DNA of 64,000 nt, from positions 2,418,001-2,482,000 of the forward strand of contig NZ_CP079107.1 in assembly GCF_019285735.1 (NCBI RefSeq). Reading direction: 5' to 3'. Positions 1-9,204 of the stretch are shown piece by piece. The position numbers and the translations under genes are program-made. The notes beneath the pieces are model-generated. The model was not told where the DNA came from and ran no database searches. It saw only the letters and a program-made list of their open reading frames with translations. Within the stretch, counting starts at the first letter, position 1. The number at the start of each line of letters is the position of its first letter. The DNA comes from Paeniglutamicibacter sp. Y32M11 (GTDB lineage: Bacteria; Actinomycetota; Actinomycetes; Actinomycetales; Micrococcaceae).

Positions 1-153
1 CTGTTTGAGAAACGCGCTGGCCAGGCATCGTTTTTCTGAGTGTTCCGCCGATGAAGTTCTTAGCTGAAAGATGGATTCTCGAGCTTAACGAAAGGTAGCC
101 CGAAGGAACGACCAAGCCTAGTTAGATTCTTAGAACATCACTGGCGAGAGCAC

Positions 154-234
154 AAAAAAATGTGCCCCACATGCCAACCTGGATGCTGCTCTCGAAAGAA
201 ATCCGAGACGACATCAGGCGGCATGCTGGGCACA
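154..234 (-). terminator. Probable terminator of serA
   Basis: Arms at 161-175 and 220-234 match at 14 of 15 positions as an inverted repeat, and on the minus strand the stem is followed by seven T (A-run at 154-160). The loop is unusually long, about 44 nt, so the call is moderate. The first 150 bases of the window show no gene. Confidence 0.45.
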
Positions 235-256
235 CTTGTAATACAGATTAGGAGTA

Positions 257-1852
257 TTAGTCCTCGAGGTTGATTTCGCGGGCGACGGTGGCGCCAATAG
301 CTGCACGCACGATGTCTAGGACACCCGCGGGCAGTGCCGAATCGACGGCCAGCACGGCAAAGGCTTCGCCACGCTCTTCCTTGCGGGCTACCTGCATCCC
401 ACCGATGTTCACGCCCTGCTCACCCAGCACGTTACCCAAGGTGCCGATGACACCCGGGCGGTCGGCATAACGAAGCACAATCATGTGATCCGTCAGCGGA
501 ATCTCAATCTCATAGCCATTGATGCCAACGAGCTTTTCGATCTGCTTCGGACCGGTCAGCGTGCCCGCAACTGCCAGCTGAGTGCCTTCTGTAGATGCAC
601 CCTTGACCGTGAGCAAGTTGCGGTATTCTGGCGAATCCGGCGTGGTGACCAGTCGAGTGGTAACCCCGCGCTGCTCGGCCAGCACTGGAGCGTTAACGTA
701 GGACACCTGATCAGAAACGACATCCATGAAGACACCCTTAAGAGCCGAAAGCTCGAGAGCCTTCACGTCCAAGGAAGCAATTTCTCCGGCAACTACAACA
801 TCGATGTTGGTTAGGGAGCCAACGGTCAGTGCGTTGAACACACGACCCAGTTTTTCGATCAATGGAATACCCGGGCGAACGTTTTCGTCGATGATGCCGC
901 CGGCAACGTTGACTGCATCGGGAACAAGTTCGCCGGCCAGTGCCAAACGAACGGATTTGGCCACCGAAACGCCGGCCTTTTCCTGTGCTTCCTCGGTTGA
1001 GGCACCCAGGTGCGGGGTGACAGTTACGTTTTCAAATTCGAAGAAGGGAAGATCGGTGCTCGGCTCCTTGACGAAGACGTCAATTCCGGCGCCGGCGATT
1101 TCTTCGTTTTTCAGCGCCGTGTATAGGTCATCCTGATCAACCAATCCGCCACGGGCGACATTGATGACATAAGCGGTGTTCTTCATCTTGGCAAAGGCTT
1201 CCTTGCCAAGCATGCCAATGGTTTCCGGGGTCTTGGGCATGTGGATCGTCACGAAGTCGGATTCGGCCAAGAGCTGATCGAGGTCTACCAGGGTGACACC
1301 AAGCTGCTGTGCGCGCGCCGGGGTGATGTACGGGTCGTAGGCAAGAATCTCCATGCCGAAGCCCTGCAAGCGTGCTGCAACAAGTGCACCGATTCGCCCC
1401 AAACCAATGATGCCGGCCTTCTTTTCGAAGAGCTCGACACCAGTGTAGGAACTACGCTTCCACGCGCCACTCTTCAGTGATGCGTTGGCGGCGGGAATGC
1501 GGCGTGCCAGGGACACAATGTGGCCCACGGTCAGCTCTGCCGCAGAAATGATGTTGGAGGTCGGTGCATTCACGACCATGACACCGGCCTGGGTAGCGGC
1601 CTTGATGTCCACGTTGTCCAAGCCGACTCCGGCACGGGCAATGATCTTCAAGTTCTTTGCTGCTGCGATAGCTTCGGCATCCACCTGAGTGGCAGAGCGT
1701 ACGAGGATCGCATCAACGTCGACAATGGCGGCTAACAGCTGGGAGCGGTCCGCACCGTCGGTCTGGCGAATTTCGAAATCGGGCCCCAGGGCCGCAATGG
1801 TTGCGGGCGAGAGTTCTTCTGCCAAGAGTACGACAGGCTTGTTTACAGACAC
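257..1852 (-). CDS. serA: D-3-phosphoglycerate dehydrogenase
   Basis: Oxidises 3-phosphoglycerate to 3-phosphohydroxypyruvate with NAD+, the first step of serine synthesis in the cytoplasm. The 531-residue product is the long form usual in actinobacteria. Seen: the NAD-binding GLGRIG at residues 150-155, the NVARGG loop with catalytic Arg234, Glu263, and the catalytic His281 in TPHLGAST; then an intervening domain (about 320-450) and a C-terminal ACT domain (about 455-531) that in this family senses serine. The start is a GTG with AAAGGTG about 8 nt upstream. It stands alone, with a hairpin and T-run downstream; regulation by serine through the ACT domain is a family property, not shown here. 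Confidence 0.97.
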   Translation of the reverse strand: MSVNKPVVLLAEELSPATIAALGPDFEIRQTDGADRSQLLAAIVDVDAILVRSATQVDAEAIAAAKNLKIIARAGVGLDNVDIKAATQAGVMVVNAPTSNIISAAELTVGHIVSLARRIPAANASLKSGAWKRSSYTGVELFEKKAGIIGLGRIGALVAARLQGFGMEILAYDPYITPARAQQLGVTLVDLDQLLAESDFVTIHMPKTPETIGMLGKEAFAKMKNTAYVINVARGGLVDQDDLYTALKNEEIAGAGIDVFVKEPSTDLPFFEFENVTVTPHLGASTEEAQEKAGVSVAKSVRLALAGELVPDAVNVAGGIIDENVRPGIPLIEKLGRVFNALTVGSLTNIDVVVAGEIASLDVKALELSALKGVFMDVVSDQVSYVNAPVLAEQRGVTTRLVTTPDSPEYRNLLTVKGASTEGTQLAVAGTLTGPKQIEKLVGINGYEIEIPLTDHMIVLRYADRPGVIGTLGNVLGEQGVNIGGMQVARKEERGEAFAVLAVDSALPAGVLDIVRAAIGATVAREINLED

Positions 1853-2228
1853 GGGGTGGCACCTTTGCTATTACAGTGGGCTGGATGCATGGCTAAGGAA
1901 CGACTTAGCCAGAGACCCCAGAATATAACCCAGCCCGGTATATTCCCGGCTCGACTGCGCGATGTTACGAGCCCGAGCACCATTTGTGTGAGCATTTTCA
2001 CAACCTCCAACCCTTGTTGGAAATTTGGCAGTCAAAGCTTTAGGCGGCATCAACTACGTCTTACGTCTTCAAAGGGGTTGCTCCAATTTGGCGCTAGCTA
2101 TAAAGGCCACTGTGTCTCTCCTAGCTGCAAAGGACTAGCTACATAAGTTCCCCCATCAAAAGCCAGTCGGCTTACTCTCGATCAGCAATGGCGCTAGCCG
2201 CGTGCCACATCAAGTTTGTTGCGGATCA
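1853..2228. other. Intergenic region upstream of serA, no gene seen
   Basis: 376 bases between the serA start and the stop of the ABC-F gene, both on the minus strand. It should hold the serA promoter. I see no RNA gene, convincing riboswitch or short reading frame with a ribosome site. Confidence 0.4.
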
Positions 2229-3821
2229 TTATGCGCCACGCAGTAACACTTCGCCCGGCTTCGCGTTTCCCGCACCAAACACGAGATGGCGGGTGGCGAT
2301 CTTTTCCGTGAAGAACCTATCGTGACTGACCACCACCACGGCACCTGGGAAGTGCAGCAAAGCCCGTTCCATAACTTGGGTGCTGGACATGTCCAGGTGG
2401 TTAGTTGGCTCATCAAGAACCAACACCGAGGCACCCGAGAGTAAGCACATGGCCATGGCAACCCGGGAACGCTGGCCGCCAGACAGGTTGCCGATCTTGT
2501 TTTTCAGGTCGGCTTCCGAGAACTGGAACATGGCCAGGAAACGGTTAACCGATTTCTTCGTGGCGCTGAATGCCAACGAATCGGGCATGGCATTAACCGC
2601 ATGAGACACGGTGTCGGCAGGATCAAGTTCTTCTAGAATTTGGTTGTAGGAGACTACTGCCGCTCCCTTAGTCCAGGTGACGTATCCCGAATCCTGCTTT
2701 TCTTCCTCGGTGAGAACACGAAGCAGTGTGGATTTACCGCTACCATTTGCCCCCAAGATCACCAGTCGATTACCGCGGCGCACCTCAAAGCTTAGATCGC
2801 TGAAAAGGGTCTTTTCACCGTAAGACTTTGTTAGTCCCTCGACCCGGCACAGCGTGTCCTTAATATGCAGACCACTGTAAATTTCGGTGATGATTTTATC
2901 CACCGGACGCGGGGCGCGTGACTTCTTGATCTTTGAAAGCTTACTGTCCAAGCCCTTGGTGGCGGCCTTGGCTGCTTCGCGACGGTCCGAGATACCTTCA
3001 GCTTCGAAAGCAAGAAGCTCAGATTCGTGGACAAACTGAGATTCGAGGCTCTTGAGTTTGAACTGTTTTGCGACCACATACTGGGCGAAGTTTCCCGGGT
3101 ATTCGTGGAGGTGAAAGTTCTCGACTTCAATGATCCGGGTTACAACAGAGTCCAAGAACTTGCGATCGTGCGAAACAATGATCGCGGCGCCCTTGAAGGA
3201 TTTGAACCAGTTTTCTAGCCATTCAACGCCTGCGACGTCAAGGAAGTTAGTCGGCTCATCAAGGAGTAGAACGTCTGGATCCTCTAGCAGAATTTTTGCT
3301 AACGCGGCGCGATTACGCCAACCGCCCGAAAGTGAATCTATCGGGCAAACGCGGTGCGCCTCGTCGAAGCCAAGTTTGGTCAGCACCGTGTCGATGGAAC
3401 GCGGGTAGTCCCAACCGTCCAGACGATCCATGGATTCGAAAAGCTCGGACTGTCGATTGATCAGCCGCTCCATTTCATCAGAGCTGGGGTCAGCGGCAAT
3501 TGAACCGTCAATTTCCGCCAGCTCTGTTTCTATGGACTTAACCTCAGAGAACAGCTCGTCGAGGACTTCTGAGATAGTGGATGCCCCGTTGAGCTCTGAG
3601 AACTGGGAGAAGTAGCCGATCTTGGTTCCCAGTTCCACAGCAACCGTGCCGGTGTCCGGTTCCACTTGGTCAAGTACGAGCTTCAGAAGCGTTGACTTGC
3701 CCGATCCGTTCCTGCCGATAAGCCCGACACGATCACCAGATTCGAGCTTGAAGAATGCTTCGCGCAGAATCTGGATATTTTCGAATCGAAGACTGACGTC
3801 GTTTAGACGGATCAAGCTCAT
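2229..3821 (-). CDS. ABC-F family ATPase
   Basis: Soluble protein of 530 residues with two ABC ATPase domains and no membrane segments, the ABC-F layout; members act on the ribosome in translation control or antibiotic protection. Seen: first Walker A GRNGSGKS (residues 36-43), signature LSGG and Walker B LLLDEPTNFLDV, a charged interdomain linker, second Walker A GANGSGKS, signature LSGGQRSR and LVLDEPTNHLD. The start chosen (MSLIRLNDV) has AGAGGA about 8 nt upstream and begins at the domain edge; a 54-residue upstream extension does not look like protein. Whether this is a housekeeping (EttA/Uup-like) or resistance type cannot be told from sequence alone. Confidence 0.9.
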   Translation of the reverse strand: MSLIRLNDVSLRFENIQILREAFFKLESGDRVGLIGRNGSGKSTLLKLVLDQVEPDTGTVAVELGTKIGYFSQFSELNGASTISEVLDELFSEVKSIETELAEIDGSIAADPSSDEMERLINRQSELFESMDRLDGWDYPRSIDTVLTKLGFDEAHRVCPIDSLSGGWRNRAALAKILLEDPDVLLLDEPTNFLDVAGVEWLENWFKSFKGAAIIVSHDRKFLDSVVTRIIEVENFHLHEYPGNFAQYVVAKQFKLKSLESQFVHESELLAFEAEGISDRREAAKAATKGLDSKLSKIKKSRAPRPVDKIITEIYSGLHIKDTLCRVEGLTKSYGEKTLFSDLSFEVRRGNRLVILGANGSGKSTLLRVLTEEEKQDSGYVTWTKGAAVVSYNQILEELDPADTVSHAVNAMPDSLAFSATKKSVNRFLAMFQFSEADLKNKIGNLSGGQRSRVAMAMCLLSGASVLVLDEPTNHLDMSSTQVMERALLHFPGAVVVVSHDRFFTEKIATRHLVFGAGNAKPGEVLLRGA

Positions 3822-4314
3822 GTTCGTGTGGTCCTCTTCAAGGTTTGCGGGTGGGAAGACGGGAACGTACTTCCTGTGCGAAGTGTGCTCGGTGAAATAG
3901 ACACGAGCAACTAGATACAGATTATCGTCACCTCGATTATTCCGGGGTGCGAATTTCAACTTCTGCATACGGTAGATCTTCAAGTCATGCTCGACTAGAA
4001 AAGAATGTATGGTCTGCGAACAAGGCCTACCAGTCTCCAGACCGTCGCCTCAAAAACCGACATGGCCCCGGAAACCGTTGGTTCGTATCACCGAAAACCC
4101 ATTCTAAATTATACGGACTATCTTCGATGCCGGAGGAGCATAATTCTAGATTTGCAAATGACCGTCAAAAAACTGCCTTGTACGACACACAATTCCCTTC
4201 GACGCTTCAAGTTGTAGATCTATGCGCGAAAAAGGCGCAGGACTCGACTTGCCTCCGAATTGTCCAACTCGCCGCAAGTCTTCCGATCGCGCGCACCTAT
4301 CAAAGAAAACCAAA
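3822..4314. other. AT-richer intergenic region, no gene seen
   Basis: 493 bases upstream of the ABC-F gene and downstream of the phosphodiesterase gene. Base composition is visibly lower in GC than the rest. No reading frame with a ribosome site and protein-like content; it should contain the ABC-F promoter. Confidence 0.35.
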
Positions 4315-5346
4315 TCATTCGTCGACTTTTGTTCCCTCTGTGCGGACCGTTTCAGCCCCACCTAGATTGCGCCAGAGCTCAACAGAACCGCCCCCGCGCC
4401 AATAATTCATCGCTTCGACGTTGTCAGTTTGAATTATGTTTGCTCCATATTTCGAGACCAGTTTTTCCCAACCGCGATCAGCTTCAGGGCGCATCGATGC
4501 GTCATCAGTGTTTCCTGCTGACAACGAATTCGAAATTGCGTTGATCCACAATCGGCTCCGGACGCCTAGCCTTTCCAAGTAGTCTGGTTGAATTTGTGGA
4601 TCATTTGGAGAATTGAAGAGAACTTCAATGGCTACAGGCTGACGTCCTTCGAAAGCCAAGGCTTTCCAGGCGCTGGCATCGTTCACAACTTGAATATATT
4701 GAATGCGACTGTCTCGGGCCATGAATTCCTCCGCCGATTTTACAGTCGGACTGCCCTTAAAGATCCCATGGTCGACTGTTCCTGTGGAATCTAAAACCGA
4801 CAGAACCTCTTCACGAATCGGCCAAGCTTTGTCCAAATTTACCATTGCCCGGTTCTTGGACACGTTCATAGCTTCCATGAGGGTCGGAATCGTTTGACGC
4901 GTAATGGTCGCAGATCCACCGCCATTAGCCGCACGCAGATGAAAGGACTTCAGTTCGGCCAGAGTCATAGAATTTACCCTACCTGTCCCATTCGTCATGC
5001 GGTCAATCGTAACGTCGTGCATCAGAACCGGTATGCCGTCCTTCGTAAGACGGACATCAATTTCAACAATTTCAGCACCATCTTTGATGGCTTCGTCAAT
5101 TGCTGGGAGGGAATTCTCAGGTGCCTCGCGCCACTGGCCTCGGTGTGAAACCACCAACAAATCCGCGGAAGGAGAATGATCTTCCATTTGCCTCTTAATT
5201 CGTTCAAAAGGCGTAGAAGATTCGACTGAAACTCCCGTTTCCATAGTTTCTCGAGAAATTCGGGATTCAATGGTGCTCCCGACGAGGCTAGCACCAAGAA
5301 GGAATATCACGACGCAGGTTAGGACAGTTATATTACGTTTTTTCAT
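4315..5346 (-). CDS. Exported glycerophosphodiester phosphodiesterase family protein
   Basis: Hydrolyses glycerophosphodiesters to glycerol 3-phosphate and an alcohol, or related wall or lipid phosphodiesters. 343 residues. An N-terminal hydrophobic segment (about residues 8-24) predicts export, either as a signal peptide or membrane anchor. GDPD motifs are clear: HRG at 68-70, EID with Glu95 and Asp97, and His110 in LMHD. Start codon is ATG with AAGGAG 8 nt upstream. The gene is richer in A/T and uses more A/T-ending codons than its neighbours, a hint of transfer. It diverges from the small gene at 5502. Confidence 0.88.
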   Translation of the reverse strand: MKKRNITVLTCVVIFLLGASLVGSTIESRISRETMETGVSVESSTPFERIKRQMEDHSPSADLLVVSHRGQWREAPENSLPAIDEAIKDGAEIVEIDVRLTKDGIPVLMHDVTIDRMTNGTGRVNSMTLAELKSFHLRAANGGGSATITRQTIPTLMEAMNVSKNRAMVNLDKAWPIREEVLSVLDSTGTVDHGIFKGSPTVKSAEEFMARDSRIQYIQVVNDASAWKALAFEGRQPVAIEVLFNSPNDPQIQPDYLERLGVRSRLWINAISNSLSAGNTDDASMRPEADRGWEKLVSKYGANIIQTDNVEAMNYWRGGGSVELWRNLGGAETVRTEGTKVDE

Positions 5347-5501
5347 CGAGATCGCTCCTTAACGACACGGAGCGCAAAAGGTCTTCCACTCTACCATCCG
5401 ATTACCTCGCATATCCTTGACCTCAGCAATCAGGGATCGACCATCTGCGTCACATCGATTCCGCCAGGAAGACGAACATTTTGTGTTTGAAGAAATGATC
5501 C

Positions 5502-5738
5502 ATGTCCCCGATTGAATTGGCCAGCTCACACGATGACTCTGCTCATGAACGACTGATCCGGGAATACGTGGAAGCTTTATCCGAGCGCGAAATCGACGAA
5601 ATGATCGGTCGGGCCGAACGTAAGGCCGAAACCATCGCTCACGGATTGTTGGTGTCGGGGCATCCCATCGACTCATCTATACAAAGCAGTCTGGTCCGTT
5701 CCGCGATCCTGCGCGAGCTCAATACACGCGCAGGATGA
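5502..5738 (+). CDS. Small hypothetical protein
   Basis: 78 residues, mostly charged and predicted helical (REYVEALSEREIDEMIGRAE), no signal peptide, membrane segment or cysteine. I do not recognise a family. Codon use is ordinary for the window (many C/G third positions), which supports it being coding; the ribosome site (GAAGAAA) is weak. It is transcribed divergently from the phosphodiesterase and converges on the SH3 repeat gene with only 41 bases between stops. Confidence 0.55.
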   Translation: MSPIELASSHDDSAHERLIREYVEALSEREIDEMIGRAERKAETIAHGLLVSGHPIDSSIQSSLVRSAILRELNTRAG

Positions 5739-5779
5739 ACCTGCCGACATTCAGTGCTGTTCGGAGGGTAGTACGGTGA

Positions 5780-8734
5780 TCAGTCAATGAGCGGTGCACC
5801 TGTTCCGGAATCGCCATCAGTCTCGGCATGGATATGATCCATATGCCGTGTCGTATCGTTCCAATTGTTGGTGAACTGGGTCCCGTATTTGCCCGACTTT
5901 GAATACTCTTGCCAGCCCAGGCTCGGGCCCAGCCAGATCTTGTCCTGCCAGATGAGATAGTCGATCCCTAGCGCTTCACGGTTGGTGATGAGGAAGCGTG
6001 CTACCTCATTTCCGTTGCTGATCCCTTGAGCACTCTTGTAGTCCTTGATCATCAGATCGGTGGCCCTACCACTGCTGTGGCCCACGGATCCGGCGCGGAC
6101 ACCGCCATATCCGTAGACGAAGCTGCCAAATCGGGCCTTGACCGCAGCATTCACAGCGATGGTATCGGGCTGGAGTCCCACACTTTCGGTCTTAGCCAAG
6201 AACTCCTCGCTCATCCAGCCGGTACCGACGCTGCTCACGACGTTGGCCCATCCATTGCTGGATCTCAGATAGGTGACCTTCTCCCCGGCAGGCACGACGC
6301 CAATAACGGGGTTGATGCTGGAGCCTCCGGTGCGGAGGTTGACATTAGCCGTTGCCCACCGATATTGGACTTCAACGGCAGGCTTTGGAGCAACCGTGGA
6401 AAGGTAGAGCTCGCTCACCCACCCGATTCCTTTGCTGGTTTTCACGTTGGCCCAACCTCCCGAGGATCGGGCATAAAGTACTTTCTCGCCTCGGGGGATC
6501 ACTCCGATGGACGTGTTGCTGGCTCCCGGTCCAGACCGTACGTTGAGGTTGGCCGTGGTCCATCGTGGTGCGGTGTAGCTCGGTTGTTCAATCAGGGGTG
6601 GGGTGGGTTTCACCACTGGCGGCTTCGGCCCCGCGGTCGAGAGATAGATCGAACTGACCCAGCCGGTGCCCTTGCTCGTCTTCACGTTGGACCACCCGCC
6701 GGAAGAGCGCCCGTACAGGACCTTTTCACCGCGTGGGATGACTCCGAGTGATGCGCTACTGGTTGTCGGGTTGGTGCGCAGATTCAGAAAGTCTGTGGTC
6801 CATCTAGGTGACGAGTAGGTGACCGGTGCGGGCTTTGGTGGAGTGTTCGCAACCGGCTTGGTGGAAAGCTTCTGCGTCTGAATCCAACCAATGCCGGCAC
6901 TCGTACGCACCTGCTGCCACGAACCCGAAGTCCGCAACCACGAAACCCGCGTATTCGAGGCCAACGTCACCAACTTCGCACCCGAAATACTCGGGGACTT
7001 CAACACCGACTGCTTGCCATTCACCCAACGATAAACACCAGCAGGAACACTCTTGCTCAACGCGGAAGACGGCACAAAACCAGTCTTACCCGACACCGAA
7101 ACCCTCGACCACGAACCGGTCGTCCCCAGCACCTGGACCTTAGTCTGACGCTGAATCGACACCACATTCGCCGAACTACTCGCAGCCTTCGCCTTAATAG
7201 TCGTGAACGCCTTCGCGTAGCTATAAACCTTCACCGGCGGCTTGATCACAGCAGTGGAAAGCTTCTGCGTCTGAATCCAACCAATGCCGGCACTCGTACG
7301 CACCTGCTGCCACGAACCCGAAGTCCGCAACCACGAAACCCGCGTATTCGAGGCCAACGTCACCAACTTCGCACCCGAAATACTCGGGGACTTCAACACC
7401 GACTGCTTGCCATTCACCCAACGATAAACACCAGCAGGAACACTCTTGCTCAACGCGGAAGACGGCACAAAACCAGTCTTACCCGACACCGAAACCCTCG
7501 ACCACGAACCGGTCGTCCCCAGCACCTGGACCTTAGTCTGACGCTGAATCGACACCACATTCGCCGAACTACTCGCAGCCTTCGCCTTAATAGTCGTGAA
7601 CGCCTTCGCGTAGCTATAAACCTTCACCGGCGGCTTGATCACAGCAGTGGAAAGCTTCTGCGTCTGAATCCAACCAATGCCGGCACTCGTACGCACCTGC
7701 TGCCACGAACCCGAAGTCCGCAACCACGAAACCCGCGTATTCGAGGCCAACGTCACCAACTTCGCACCCGAAATACTCGGGGACTTCAACACCGACTGCT
7801 TGCCATTCACCCAACGATAAACACCAGCAGGAACACTCTTGCTCAACGCGGAAGACGGCACAAAACCAGTCTTACCCGACACCGAAACCCTCGACCACGA
7901 ACCGGTCGTCCCCAGCACCTGGACCTTAGTCTGACGCTGAATCGACACCACATTCGCCGAACTACTCGCAGCCTTCGCCTTAATAGTCGTGAACGCCTTC
8001 GCGTAGCTATAAACCTTCACCGGCGGCTTGATCACAGCAGTGGAAAGCTTCTGCGTCTGAATCCAACCAATGCCGGCACTCGTACGCACCTGCTGCCACG
8101 AACCCGAAGTCCGCAACCACGAAACCCGCGTATTCGAGGCCAACGTCACCAACTTCGCACCCGAAATACTCGGGGACTTCAACACCGACTGCTTACCATT
8201 CACCCAACGATAAACACCAGCAGGAACACTCTTGCTCAACGCGGAAGACGGCACAAAACCAGTCTTACCCGACACCGAAACCCTCGACCACGAACCGGTC
8301 GTCCCCAGCACCTGAACCTTAGTCTGACGCTGAATCGACACCACATTCGCCGAACTACTCGCAGCCTTCGCCTTAATAGTCGTGAACGCCTTCGCGTAGC
8401 TATAAACCTTCACGGAGGCTACCGGAACGGACTTGAGAAAATCTCCAGAAACCCACCCGGTTTTCGATTCGTAGGTGACTTGATTCCACTTGCCACTGAC
8501 GGCAAGGATTCTCAGTTTCGTGTTGATTGGGATCACTAACAGCGACGGCGAGGCCGGGCTGGCTTTGGAGCGCAGGTTCAGGTTCTGAATCGATTGCTTG
8601 ATCGGTTTGGCTGTGGCCATCGAGATCTCGACAGCAGCGCTCGGGACCAACGACTCTGCCGAAGCCATAGTGCTTGGCCCACCAACCAGTGCCACGGCAA
8701 GGGACAGCACAATTCCAAGGTGTTTACGTTGCAT
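5780..8734 (-). CDS. Secreted multi-SH3 protein with C-terminal M15-like peptidase domain
   Basis: 984 residues. Start (MQRKHLGIV) has AGGAG 7 nt upstream. A signal peptide ends near the ASA at residue 26. Then about twelve bacterial SH3 modules (GxVNLR...GWV pattern): one N-terminal, eight forming four near-identical 131-residue pairs, and three more divergent ones with Pro-rich linkers. The last ~130 residues carry GHSSGRATD and DHIH (His886, Asp893, His967/His969), the SxHxxGxAxD...HxH arrangement of M15-type zinc peptidases; similar C-terminal domains are common in actinobacterial secreted proteins. Expected role: wall-bound protein that binds and possibly trims peptidoglycan. Catalysis is inferred, not shown. 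Confidence 0.88.
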   Translation of the reverse strand: MQRKHLGIVLSLAVALVGGPSTMASAESLVPSAAVEISMATAKPIKQSIQNLNLRSKASPASPSLLVIPINTKLRILAVSGKWNQVTYESKTGWVSGDFLKSVPVASVKVYSYAKAFTTIKAKAASSSANVVSIQRQTKVQVLGTTGSWSRVSVSGKTGFVPSSALSKSVPAGVYRWVNGKQSVLKSPSISGAKLVTLASNTRVSWLRTSGSWQQVRTSAGIGWIQTQKLSTAVIKPPVKVYSYAKAFTTIKAKAASSSANVVSIQRQTKVQVLGTTGSWSRVSVSGKTGFVPSSALSKSVPAGVYRWVNGKQSVLKSPSISGAKLVTLASNTRVSWLRTSGSWQQVRTSAGIGWIQTQKLSTAVIKPPVKVYSYAKAFTTIKAKAASSSANVVSIQRQTKVQVLGTTGSWSRVSVSGKTGFVPSSALSKSVPAGVYRWVNGKQSVLKSPSISGAKLVTLASNTRVSWLRTSGSWQQVRTSAGIGWIQTQKLSTAVIKPPVKVYSYAKAFTTIKAKAASSSANVVSIQRQTKVQVLGTTGSWSRVSVSGKTGFVPSSALSKSVPAGVYRWVNGKQSVLKSPSISGAKLVTLASNTRVSWLRTSGSWQQVRTSAGIGWIQTQKLSTKPVANTPPKPAPVTYSSPRWTTDFLNLRTNPTTSSASLGVIPRGEKVLYGRSSGGWSNVKTSKGTGWVSSIYLSTAGPKPPVVKPTPPLIEQPSYTAPRWTTANLNVRSGPGASNTSIGVIPRGEKVLYARSSGGWANVKTSKGIGWVSELYLSTVAPKPAVEVQYRWATANVNLRTGGSSINPVIGVVPAGEKVTYLRSSNGWANVVSSVGTGWMSEEFLAKTESVGLQPDTIAVNAAVKARFGSFVYGYGGVRAGSVGHSSGRATDLMIKDYKSAQGISNGNEVARFLITNREALGIDYLIWQDKIWLGPSLGWQEYSKSGKYGTQFTNNWNDTTRHMDHIHAETDGDSGTGAPLID
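6861..8413 (-). repeat. Four near-identical 393-bp tandem repeats inside the SH3 gene
   Basis: Equivalent sites recur at 6861, 7254, 7647 and 8040, exactly 393 bases apart, and the array spans almost four units. Copies are identical by eye except for two substitutions in the copy nearest the gene start (near 8194 and 8314). Each unit encodes 131 residues, two SH3 modules. Because synonymous sites are also identical, the copies are either very recent or kept alike by recombination. Confidence 0.95.
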
Positions 8735-9016
8735 TCGGAGCTCCTGGCAAGACGATCGGTGGCCAACGCTTAACCATATATGTGAACTCGTCGGCAGCAA
8801 CGAAAATACTGACAACTTCATATATGACTTTGGAACGATTTAACTTACATTTGACTTGGTGTTTGGTCCTCTGTCATCCGTTACGGCCTCCACACGACAA
8901 TCGCCACGATCTAAGCCAGCAGGCAAAACGAGGGAATCTCCGCAAAACGAACAATGGGCGCGCTGTTTGTCCGTGGTTCAGCCAGGAACAAACAGCACGC
9001 CGAATTATCCGCAGTT
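8735..9016 (-). promoter_or_regulatory. Upstream region of the SH3 protein gene with paired CATATATG palindromes
   Basis: No gene is seen. Two CATATATG palindromes lie at 8775-8782 and 8819-8826, 44 bases apart (about four helical turns), 41 to 92 bases upstream of the start codon. They could be a paired regulator site or just AT-rich promoter elements. Confidence 0.25.
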
Positions 9017-9139
9017 TCAGCCTTGGCGAGCCTTCATTCGCGGGTTCTTCTTGTTAATCACGAAGACTCTCCCGCGCCGCCTGACCACTTGCGCACCAGG
9101 AATCTGCTTGAGCGCTTTAATCGAGTTTCGTACTTTCAT
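9017..9139 (-). CDS. rpmJ: Ribosomal protein L36 paralogue lacking zinc ligands
   Basis: 40 residues, [20 protein letters not shown] at the start and [11 protein letters not shown] at the end, the typical L36 sequence of the cysteine-free type. Normal L36 has a Cys/His zinc ribbon; here there is no cysteine, so the protein can replace the zinc form when zinc is scarce, as known for C-minus paralogues in actinobacteria and Bacillus. Ribosome site AGGAAAG sits just upstream of the ATG. It lies 65 bases downstream of the MRF-like gene on the same strand, so both probably share the Zur-type box near 10330. Confidence 0.93.
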   Translation of the reverse strand: MKVRNSIKALKQIPGAQVVRRRGRVFVINKKNPRMKARQG

Positions 9140-9204
9140 TTTTCTTTCCTTTTGTTGAAGGGTAAAAATCTTCAAGTGAGCCGACCATGACTACTGTTCT
9201 CGTG

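Noticed and set aside
1853-2228. Riboswitch upstream of serA
   Set aside because: No glycine, SAM or other conserved riboswitch core could be recognised.
3822-3983. 54-residue N-terminal extension of the ABC-F protein
   Set aside because: The internal ATG has a good ribosome site and starts at the ATPase domain edge.
6804-7814. Repeated 66-74 codon frames (MGEWQAVGVEVPEYFG...) within the SH3 gene
   Set aside because: They recur only because the 393-bp repeat does; no ribosome site, and the SH3 frame explains the sequence.
6861-8413. CRISPR-like array
   Set aside because: Units are 393 bp, contiguous and coding, without short repeats and unique spacers.
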